Positions 34,241 to 41,152 of a stretch of 43,989 bases of DNA are shown here, piece by piece. The notes under the pieces are model-generated. The model was not told where the DNA came from and did not search any database. It worked only from the letters and a program-made list of their open reading frames with translations. Made by a program: the position numbers and the translations under genes. The DNA is from an uncultured Myxococcales bacterium (lineage in GTDB: Bacteria; Myxococcota_A; UBA9042), in contig CAIYWC010000150.1 of assembly GCA_903929795.1 (NCBI GenBank), positions 1 to 43,989 of the forward strand, written 5' to 3'. How positions within the stretch are numbered: position 1 is the stretch's first letter; each line of letters begins with the position of its first letter.

Positions 34241-35242
34241 ATGATTGCTTTCGCCCAGTACCGCCCGCTGACTTCGACCGGCATCGGCGGCGACCCGTTG
34301 GTGTCGCTGGCGCTGGAATTGCATCATCTTCTCGCGGACTTGCAGGATGCGCGGCGCGCGCGGGCGGGGCAGGCGTCGCCCAAGCTGGAGCAGATGCGCC
34401 AGATGGCGGAGCGCGCGCGGAACTACGCCGCGGAGCTGCGGCAGAACCAACCGTCGACCGCAGAGGTGCTGGCGAAGATCGCCGCGCGTCTGGAGCTGCT
34501 GCGCGCCGCGGCGGGTGAAGGCCGGCCGCTCAAGACGCTGACGCTGCGCGCCGGGCGGCAGTACGAGTCGCTGGCGAAGCTGTTGCGCGAGAAAGCCACG
34601 ACGCAGGGCGTGGAGCTGCCGACGCTGAAGCCGCGCAACTACGCCCGCAACGCCTACCACATCTTCAGCGGTTTTCTGGGCGCCGGGCTCTACACCGCGT
34701 TCCCGGATCGCACGCTGATCCTGTGGATTTGCGGCATCTACACCGCGACCATGCTGGCCATGGAAGGCACGCGGCGGCTGCATCCGCGCATCAACCAGTT
34801 CATGGTCGATAAGATGTTCGGCGCGATTGCCCGGCCGATCGAAGCTTACCGCATCAATTCAGGGACTTGGTACGGCATCGCGCTGTTCCTGATGGTCTGG
34901 CTGTTCAATCCGCTGGCGTGCATTTGCGGCGTGGTGGCGCTCGGCGTGGGCGACCCGGCGGCGGCGATCCTCGGGCGGCGGTTTGGGCGCCACAAGCTGC
35001 GCGGTCACAAGTCGCTGGAGGGAATGCTCGGCTTTGCCGGCGTGGCGACAGTCGTCCTGCTGGCGTTCTTGCTGCTGACGCCGCACGCGGAGCTGGTCGG
35101 CGTCCCGTTCTGGCGCGTGCTGGCCATCAGCGCGTGGGCGGCGCTCGTCGGCGCGGTGACCGAGGTCTACTGCGAGCCGGTGGACGATAACTTTGCGATT
35201 CCCTTGGTTGTTGCCGGCGCGGTTGGCCTTTTCACATGCTGA
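34241..35242 (+). CDS. membrane kinase of the dolichol/diacylglycerol kinase (SEC59/DGK1/VTE5) family
   Basis: A 333-residue protein. The first 125 residues are charged helices with coiled-coil character (LEQMRQMAERARNYAAELRQ), probably cytoplasmic. Six or seven membrane helices follow. The family signature GVGDPAAAILGRRFGRHKLR then GHKSLEGMLGFAG holds the GDP and KSxEG motifs of CTP-dependent polyprenol, phytol and diacylglycerol kinases. The end is CEPVDDNFAIPLVVAGAVGL, another family trait. The lipid substrate is not predictable. ATG 34241 is preferred because the GTG at 34232 lies inside the AGGTGAG ribosome site. Its TGA lies inside dispersed element copy D. Confidence 0.85.
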   Translation: MIAFAQYRPLTSTGIGGDPLVSLALELHHLLADLQDARRARAGQASPKLEQMRQMAERARNYAAELRQNQPSTAEVLAKIAARLELLRAAAGEGRPLKTLTLRAGRQYESLAKLLREKATTQGVELPTLKPRNYARNAYHIFSGFLGAGLYTAFPDRTLILWICGIYTATMLAMEGTRRLHPRINQFMVDKMFGAIARPIEAYRINSGTWYGIALFLMVWLFNPLACICGVVALGVGDPAAAILGRRFGRHKLRGHKSLEGMLGFAGVATVVLLAFLLLTPHAELVGVPFWRVLAISAWAALVGAVTEVYCEPVDDNFAIPLVVAGAVGLFTC

Positions 35243-35361
35243 CCTTGGTCCGACATCAAATACCCGTGGCCAGCCCGATTGCATTTCGGACTGGAACCGC
35301 AAGCGTGCACCTCCGGTGGCACGGCGCGGATCGGGAGGTTTGGCTCACGAATCTTGGTCGG
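35236..35361 (+). repeat. dispersed intergenic element, copy D
   Basis: Core TGCATTTCGGACTGGAACCG, hairpin GTGC-ACC-TCC-GGT-G-GCAC at 35305-35322 with the bulged G, end CTTGGTCGGGGTG. The left end (ATGCTGACC) contains the stop codon of the lipid-kinase gene and the right end runs to 12 bp before the slyX start, supplying GGGGTG as its likely ribosome site. Confidence 0.75.
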
Positions 35362-35372
35362 GGTGCGTGCAC

Positions 35373-35573
35373 ATGACCCGCGACGACCTCGAGGCGCGGC
35401 TGACCGAGATGGAGCTGCGCTACATGGAGCAGCAGGCGGTGATCGATGCCCTGGACGCGATCGTGCGCGGTCAGGATGCAGAAATCGCCAGGCTCGCCAA
35501 GGACTTGGAGCGGCTGCAACAGGCGATGGCGAGCGCCGGCGATGACGACGGCGGCGACGCTTGGGACGCCTGA
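35373..35573 (+). CDS. slyX: SlyX family protein
   Basis: A 66-residue coiled-coil protein: LEARLTEMELRYMEQQAVID, ALDAIVRGQDAEIARLAKDL, then a helical LERLQQ and an acidic Asp/Gly tail. This matches the SlyX pattern of a short heptad helix with a basic-acidic end; the role is unknown even in E. coli. The ATG at 35373 is the first Met and gives the family length; GGGGTG lies seven bases upstream, within the edge of element D. It sits 26 bp before argH and is probably cotranscribed with it. Confidence 0.8.
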   Translation: MTRDDLEARLTEMELRYMEQQAVIDALDAIVRGQDAEIARLAKDLERLQQAMASAGDDDGGDAWDA

Positions 35574-35599
35574 ATCCCGACAAATTCTGAGGAAGAATC

Positions 35600-37051
35600 A
35601 TGAGTACCAAGGGAGATCGCCTGTGGGGCGGTGGCTATGAAGAGGCGACGCACCCGTTGGTCGCGCGCATGAACGCGTCCGTGGCGTACGACCAGGTGCT
35701 GGCGCGCGAGGATATCCTGGGCTCCGTGGCGCACGCGACGATGCTGCGCGATCAGAAAATCCTGAGTGATGACGAGCATGTGGCGATCGTCCGCGGGCTG
35801 CGCGGCATCCTGGCGGACGTGGAAGCCGGCCAGTTTGACTGGCAGATGGCGCGCGAGGACGTGCACATGAACGTCGAGGCGACGCTGCGCGACCGGATTG
35901 GCGCGCCCGCTGGACGTTTGCATACCGCGCGATCGCGCAATGACCAAGTCGCGCTTGATGAACGTCTATGGCTGCGGCGCAAGCTGGCCGAGATCGGCGC
36001 GGCGCTGACGCGGCTGTTGGATGTTCTGGCGGATCAGGCAACCCTGCACAGTGACTGGCCAATGCCGGGATACACGCACCTGCAGCGGGCGCAGCCGATC
36101 ACCGTCGGTCACCACCTGCTGGCGCACGCCGAGGCCATTGCCCGCGACGCTGAACGCTTGCTGGATGTCCAAAAGAGAGTAGATGTTTGTCCACTTGGCT
36201 CGGGCGCGCTGGCGGGGACGACGCTGCCGATTGACCGCCAGAAAATCGCGGATCTCCTGGGGTTTTCGCGCATTTCTGCCAATTCGCTCGATGCGGTGGC
36301 GGATCGCGATCACCTCGTCGAGGCGATGGCGGCGGCGGCGCTGGGCAGCGTGCACCTGTCGCGTATCGGCGAGGAGTTGGTGCTGTTCACCAGCGCGGAA
36401 TTCGGCTTCGTGCGCCTGCCGGACGCGTTCACGACCGGTAGCTCGCTGATGCCGCAGAAGAAAAACCCCGACATGGCTGAGCTTGTGCGCGGCAAGGCGG
36501 GGCGCGTAATCGGCGATCTGGTCGGGCTGCTGGTGGTGCTCAAGGGCCTGCCGCTGGCGTACAACAAGGACATGCAAGAGGACAAGGAGCCGCTGTTCGA
36601 CGCGCTGAACACGTGGCACGACTGCCTCATGGCGACCGCGGATATGCTGGCGCGCGCGCAGTGGCAAAAGCGCAACTTGCTGAATGCGCTGGATAAAGGC
36701 TTTCTGCTGGCGACGGACCTGGCCGACGCGCTGGTGAATTCCGGCGTGCCGTTTCGCCAGGCGCATGAGCAGATCGCCGAGCTGGTCGGCGAGTTGACGC
36801 ATAATCAGTTGACGTTTGTAAAGTTTGGCCCGGCGCGGATCGCGCAGCGGCTCCAGCTGGACGTGCCGCTGGTGCGCGACACCCTGAACATCCAGAAGGC
36901 CCTGAAACGCCGCGACCTGGCCGGCGCGCCGCATCCCAAGCGCGTCAAGTCGGCGGCCAAAGCCATGCGCAAGCGCTCGGAACGCTTGGCAAAACTGGCT
37001 GCGAAAGCGCTGAGTGCGCTGCCGGTCGAGGCGATTCTCGCCCAGACGTGA
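35600..37051 (+). CDS. argH: argininosuccinate lyase
   Basis: A 483-residue enzyme of the fumarase/aspartase superfamily that splits argininosuccinate into arginine and fumarate, the last step of arginine synthesis. Family motifs: LWGGGYEEATHPLVARMNAS, EDVHMNVEATL, GRLHTARSRNDQVALDERLW, PGYTHLQRAQPITVGHHLLA, and the mobile GSSLMPQKKNPDMAEL loop. The C-terminus is about 25 residues longer than in E. coli, with a Lys/Arg-rich helix. GAGGAAGA precedes the ATG. Other arg genes are absent. It converges on the radical-SAM fusion gene with 12 bp between stops. Confidence 0.97.
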   Translation: MSTKGDRLWGGGYEEATHPLVARMNASVAYDQVLAREDILGSVAHATMLRDQKILSDDEHVAIVRGLRGILADVEAGQFDWQMAREDVHMNVEATLRDRIGAPAGRLHTARSRNDQVALDERLWLRRKLAEIGAALTRLLDVLADQATLHSDWPMPGYTHLQRAQPITVGHHLLAHAEAIARDAERLLDVQKRVDVCPLGSGALAGTTLPIDRQKIADLLGFSRISANSLDAVADRDHLVEAMAAAALGSVHLSRIGEELVLFTSAEFGFVRLPDAFTTGSSLMPQKKNPDMAELVRGKAGRVIGDLVGLLVVLKGLPLAYNKDMQEDKEPLFDALNTWHDCLMATADMLARAQWQKRNLLNALDKGFLLATDLADALVNSGVPFRQAHEQIAELVGELTHNQLTFVKFGPARIAQRLQLDVPLVRDTLNIQKALKRRDLAGAPHPKRVKSAAKAMRKRSERLAKLAAKALSALPVEAILAQT

Positions 37052-37063
37052 GCGGCGGTTGCG

Positions 37064-39559
37064 CTACTGCCACCGGGGAAAGCCGCCCGGCGGCTCGGGC
37101 AGCCAGTTGTCCTGGGCCCACCGGCTCGTCGCATCGATGAACTGCGCGACGATGACCCGGCGGTGGCGCTGCGAGCGGTTCGGCGGCGACGCGTGCCACG
37201 TCCGGCCGGAGTAAAGCAGCGCGGTCCCGCGCGCCATCGGCAGGGGCGTCGCGGCGCAATCCGGCTGTGCCTGAAGCGTCGGACCTTCGCGCCAGCCGTC
37301 GGCCAGCAACGTCGCGCGCCGGGCGATTCCCGCGTCCGGAGCCGTCGCCAGCAGTAGCTCGCAGCCGTTGTCCTCGTCCGCGTCATCCAAAGCGATCTGC
37401 AGCGTAACCAGCGATTCCGGCTCGGCATGCAGGTACCAGCTGTCCTGATGCAGCGCGCCGTGCAGCGACCCGCCCGGCACCTTGTCCACCAGCGACGCGC
37501 TGACCAGCAGCGGCTGCGCGAGCGCGATGCCGAGGGTGCCGAGGATCTCTGGCCGGCGCAGCAGGGCCGCAACCTCTGGAATCTGCTGCAATTGGTGGCC
37601 CAGACGCTGAAGCCGCTCCACCGGCGGACGATCCGGCGGAAGCGCCGGATCCCAAAACGGCATCACCGCGTGCGCAGACGCGCGCATGCGATCCGCGAAC
37701 CCGGTCGGCCACGGCTGCGTGGGTTCCTGGAGCGCCGCCGCGGCGACCTGCCGGTCCAGCTCGGCGACCAGCCGCGCGCAGACGGGCTCCGGCACCACCC
37801 GCTCCAGCACCAGCAGGCCGTGTTCGCGCCACGCCGCCGTCAGCCCCTCGCGCGTCGGCGCGACCTTGTCCTGCGGCAGGGCGGGGTCGCGCGTCCGCGG
37901 CGCGGTCGGCAGCAGGGTCGGCAGCGCCGGCGCCACCAGCGCGACGACCTCCGGCAGCAGCCGGTCCAATGTCCGCACGTCTTCGGGCGCCAACTGCGCG
38001 CCATCGCGGGTCCGGTAGCTCACGGCGACGCCGTCCAGCACCCGGTAGGACCGCTGCACCTGCGTGGCCTCGATCAGGTCGACGTGAAAGTCGACGTTCG
38101 CCGCGTGCACGTTGACGCGCACGCCCAGGTCCGTAAAGCCCGTGCTCCGCACGAGCCACGCGCCGCTCGTCCCGCCCGCAAACGTCGGCTGGAGCTGCGC
38201 CGTCAGGCCGTCGTCCGTCACCCGCAGCGGCCGCAACTGCGGCGACGCCATGCGCTTGCCACCGCCCGGCGCGCAAAACGTCCAGGTATTGTTGGAGTAT
38301 TCTCCGGACGTGTCCGCCATCAGCTGGTCCAGCCACGCGTGGGTCTCCGCCAAGTCGCGCGGCGTCCAGCCCGCCGCCGAGGTCACGAGCAGGGTTTCCG
38401 GGTCCCACTGCAGCTGGTGTTCGGGCTTGGAGCGGCTCATCAGCGCGTCCGGCAGCACCAGGCAATGAAACGCGCGGACGCGACAGCCGATCTTCAGCAG
38501 CCGCAGCACGCCGTCCTTGAACGCGCCCGGATTGTCGCCGGGCAGGCCGAAGATCAGCTCCGGCTCCGGCAGGCAGACCTGCATCAGGTTGTGCATCACG
38601 GTCTCAAAGCGGTCCTCGCGAAACGGCCGGTCCATCGCCGCCAGCGCCGCCGGATTGAACGACTGCACGCCGACGTCCATGACCGGCGCCTTGCAGCGCG
38701 AGAGGAATTCGAGGTGCTCGTCGTTGACGATGGATGGGTAGATGCTGCCGTAGAGCTTGACCTCGCGAAACAGGCCGACGTCGGCCTCGGCGTTGACAAG
38801 GTTGCGAAATGCCTTGGAATTCAGGTTCAGGCCGGCGTCGACCAGGTTGAACGAGCGGATGCCGTGCGTCTTCAGGTAGCTCAGCTCGGCGCGGATGCGG
38901 TCCTCGCTGAATACGCGGTGCGGCGTGGTCTGGTCGCCCCACTGGCAAAACGCGCAGGACATGGGGCAGCCGCGAAAGCGCTCCATCGTCGCGGTGCGGT
39001 TGACGTCGCACAGGCCCGCCAGAATCGCGGAAGGCAAGTCGTCCAGAGGGCGCGTGGCGAGCTGCGGCAGGCCGCCCATCCAGCCGTCCTGGGTCGGCAC
39101 GAAGACGCCCGGAATCGCCGTCAGCGTCGGCAGATCCCATGCGCGCTGCTGCAAAAGCGCGACGATGCTCCACTCGCCCTCGCCCGCCACCATCGCGTCC
39201 AGCGCGCGCTGGCGGCCAGTGAACGCCGGCATCTTGAACATCACCGTCCGCGCCGCCGGCCCGCCAAACAGCAGCCGCACGCCAGGCTGGGCCGCGCGCA
39301 GCCGCTCTGCGATCGCCACGAACGTGGCAAACGACCAGACAAAGCAGGAAAAGCCAATCACATCCGCACGTTCTGCCAGCAGGTTGGCGACCCAGCGATC
39401 GATGTCCTTGTCCTCGGACTCGACGAACCGTACTTCCCAGTCCGCCAGCACGCGGTCCGCCTCGATTGCCGCACGCAACTGCCTGATTCCTTGAGAGAAT
39501 GGGCTGTACACGCCGTGCGTGATGCGCGGTTCAATGGCACAAAACGTGATGCGCGGCAT
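37064..39559 (-). CDS. B12-binding radical SAM protein fused to a PhyH-type Fe(II)/2-oxoglutarate dioxygenase
   Basis: An 831-residue three-part protein. Residues 1-150 are a cobalamin-binding-like domain (ADVIGFSCFVWSFATFVAIA, LLFGGPAARTVMF). Residues of about 180-430 are radical SAM with the cluster Cys198-x3-Cys202-x2-Cys205 in RFRGCPMSCAFCQWG and later VMDVGVQSFNP and EPELIFGLPGDNPG. After about 150 connecting residues, the last 240 form a phytanoyl-CoA-dioxygenase-like domain: HQDSWYLHAEP (His704, Asp706), LLYSGRTWHASPPN (His789) and an Arg-rich RHRRVIVAQF for 2-oxoglutarate. It starts at ATG 39559. It may modify one substrate twice, by radical methylation or rearrangement then hydroxylation. 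No biosynthetic neighbours identify the substrate. Confidence 0.85.
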   Translation of the reverse strand: MPRITFCAIEPRITHGVYSPFSQGIRQLRAAIEADRVLADWEVRFVESEDKDIDRWVANLLAERADVIGFSCFVWSFATFVAIAERLRAAQPGVRLLFGGPAARTVMFKMPAFTGRQRALDAMVAGEGEWSIVALLQQRAWDLPTLTAIPGVFVPTQDGWMGGLPQLATRPLDDLPSAILAGLCDVNRTATMERFRGCPMSCAFCQWGDQTTPHRVFSEDRIRAELSYLKTHGIRSFNLVDAGLNLNSKAFRNLVNAEADVGLFREVKLYGSIYPSIVNDEHLEFLSRCKAPVMDVGVQSFNPAALAAMDRPFREDRFETVMHNLMQVCLPEPELIFGLPGDNPGAFKDGVLRLLKIGCRVRAFHCLVLPDALMSRSKPEHQLQWDPETLLVTSAAGWTPRDLAETHAWLDQLMADTSGEYSNNTWTFCAPGGGKRMASPQLRPLRVTDDGLTAQLQPTFAGGTSGAWLVRSTGFTDLGVRVNVHAANVDFHVDLIEATQVQRSYRVLDGVAVSYRTRDGAQLAPEDVRTLDRLLPEVVALVAPALPTLLPTAPRTRDPALPQDKVAPTREGLTAAWREHGLLVLERVVPEPVCARLVAELDRQVAAAALQEPTQPWPTGFADRMRASAHAVMPFWDPALPPDRPPVERLQRLGHQLQQIPEVAALLRRPEILGTLGIALAQPLLVSASLVDKVPGGSLHGALHQDSWYLHAEPESLVTLQIALDDADEDNGCELLLATAPDAGIARRATLLADGWREGPTLQAQPDCAATPLPMARGTALLYSGRTWHASPPNRSQRHRRVIVAQFIDATSRWAQDNWLPEPPGGFPRWQ

Positions 39560-39696
39560 GAAGGTCCCCGGCGGCGGCCAAACGCGCGGCTGTGCGCTCG
39601 GCACAGGCTACCACGCGGGCAGGGCGCGTCCAACCGCTGGCAGGCGCTGCACGTCTGGATCCTTGAAAGTGCGGGAGAAAGCGCTGTTCCGGGCGG

Positions 39697-40899
39697 TCAC
39701 GGGCAGGCGCGCACGGCGACGACGACCCGGGCGGTGCGTCGCGCTTCGCCGCTCACGGCGGGTGGCTCGTCCAGACTGCCGCCGAGCAGCTGCAGGACAT
39801 GGCAGCCCGGTCCGACCTGCTTGCGCAGCACTTTGAGCAGATCCTGGCGTACGCAGGCGAACACGCTCGCGATCGGCTGCTGCTTCACCGCAGCCACCTG
39901 GACACCTTTCCAGGCAGCTTCCTCGGGCCGCGCGAGCACGGGCGCCTGCAGCGCGCGCACGCGCACACCGTCGTCGCGCACGTCCACTTCGGCCGAGAAC
40001 GGCCCCATCGGCGTCAGGCCGCGCGGCTTGGCGACCGCTTCCCACGCCTCGACGGTGACTTCCAGGTCGGCAGCGTTGTCCAACCGCAGGACATTGCGGG
40101 TAAAATCCGGCGACCCGCCCGGTGGCTGCACGCTCCATTGCCAGGTGACGCCGTCGCTTTGCCTCAACGCGAACCCGTCGGCATCCGGTCGCAAGGTCAT
40201 CTGGGCACGCGGCACGTTGATCGCGGTCACCGCGCCGTCTTCGGCCAGCTCGATCACGGCGCGCACGCCGGCGTTCGCCAGGGCCAGCCGCACCGAGATC
40301 GCGCCCGGCGATCGCGTGTGGACCGCTTCCACAAACCAGGCGTCGCGTCCCGGGCCATCGGGCCACGCCAAGCCGGTCAGCGCCGCGGCCACCGCCGCCG
40401 GGCCCTCCACATCCGGTTCGCACCGCGCCACGAACTTGCCGACGCCGACTGTGCACGCGCTCGCCGTCAGCGTCACCGTCGTGTCGTCGCCTTGCGTCTG
40501 CAGCGTAAAGCTGCCCGGCTGCCACTTCAGCACGTCGGTCTGCCAGCCGTGGAGATCCCGCCGCTGCCAGACCGTCGGCTGCACCGCCGCCCCGCCCGCA
40601 TGCGCGCGCAGCCAAGCGCCCGCGCGATCCAGCAGCCATGGCACATCGTCAAAATCAATGGACTTTCTGTCGGCCGGCGTGACGAAATCCGCCGGATCCA
40701 CCGCGTCCGCGAGCGTCGCCGGCGTCGGCAGGCTCATCGGCCCGGGCGCGGTCGGCGTCGGCGCGCCCGGCAGCCCCGCGGCGTTCGCCGTCGCCGGTTT
40801 GGGCGTCTTCACGGCATGGGGAGGCGGCGGCGTCCGGCACGCGACCAGCAGCGCACACGTGCACGGACCGAGCCACAGCCACTTCCACGTTCGCGCCAC
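39697..40899 (-). CDS. lipoprotein of unknown function
   Basis: A 400-residue lipoprotein: signal peptide WLGPCTCALLVAC with Cys21, then a Pro/Thr/Ala linker to about residue 60. The rest is strand-rich sequence with segments such as TVWQRRDLHGWQTDVLKWQP, CTVGVGKFVARCEPDVEG and SVQPPGGSPDFTRNVLRLD, closing with a DEPPAVSGEARRTARVVVAV strand. The start is GTG 40899, because GGAGG lies six bases before it; upstream codons shadow element E. I do not recognise the family. It precedes the radical-SAM fusion gene on the same strand with a 137-bp gap, so it may share a transcript. Confidence 0.72.
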   Translation of the reverse strand: MARTWKWLWLGPCTCALLVACRTPPPPHAVKTPKPATANAAGLPGAPTPTAPGPMSLPTPATLADAVDPADFVTPADRKSIDFDDVPWLLDRAGAWLRAHAGGAAVQPTVWQRRDLHGWQTDVLKWQPGSFTLQTQGDDTTVTLTASACTVGVGKFVARCEPDVEGPAAVAAALTGLAWPDGPGRDAWFVEAVHTRSPGAISVRLALANAGVRAVIELAEDGAVTAINVPRAQMTLRPDADGFALRQSDGVTWQWSVQPPGGSPDFTRNVLRLDNAADLEVTVEAWEAVAKPRGLTPMGPFSAEVDVRDDGVRVRALQAPVLARPEEAAWKGVQVAAVKQQPIASVFACVRQDLLKVLRKQVGPGCHVLQLLGGSLDEPPAVSGEARRTARVVVAVRACP

Positions 40900-40927
40900 G
40901 ACGGCCTCCAGCCCGGACGGTAGCACA

Positions 40928-41033
40928 CTGGCCGTAGTTCGCGATCAAGCGTCCGTCTTCCGCGGCGCGCCTCCGGAGGAGCTCGCTCGCGGTCCAGTCC
41001 GACATGCGGTAGTTCCAACCCGGACCGGTTTGG
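40928..41033 (-). repeat. dispersed intergenic element, copy E (diverged)
   Basis: Minus-strand copy. The right half matches copy A: GCATGTCGGACTGGACCGCG, hairpin GC-TCC-TCC-GGA-G-GC at 40969-40982, then CTTGATCGCGAACTACGGCC against TTTGATCGCGCACTTCGGTC in A. The left half is diverged. It is oriented toward the lipoprotein start 28 bp away. Confidence 0.6.
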
Positions 41034-41076
41034 CCTCGCACCGACGCGTTCCTGTATAGCAAGAGCGGCGCCCGGG

Positions 41077-41105
41077 TTCAATCCGTCCGCGCCCCGTGCT
41101 ACAAA
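41077..41105 (+). promoter_or_regulatory. possible promoter of valS
   Basis: TTCAAT (41077-41082), 17 bp, TACAAA (41100-41105) with a TG two bases before the -10 hexamer (extended -10). The leader would be about 40 nt. TATAGC at 41055-41060 is an alternative -10 with a poorer -35. Confidence 0.35.
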
Positions 41106-41152
41106 CGCCGCCCCGCTTTGTGCGGAACGACTTGCCGACACCGGAGTGCTCC

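Noticed and set aside
37427..41059. 1210-codon plus-strand open frame
   Set aside because: Arg/His/Gln-rich shadow running opposite two clear minus-strand genes; GC-rich third positions make such frames common here.
40655..41062. Protein beginning YRMSDWTASELLRRRAAEDG from element copy E
   Set aside because: Other copies of the element contain stops or frameshifts in that frame, and the downstream part overlaps the lipoprotein gene in another frame.
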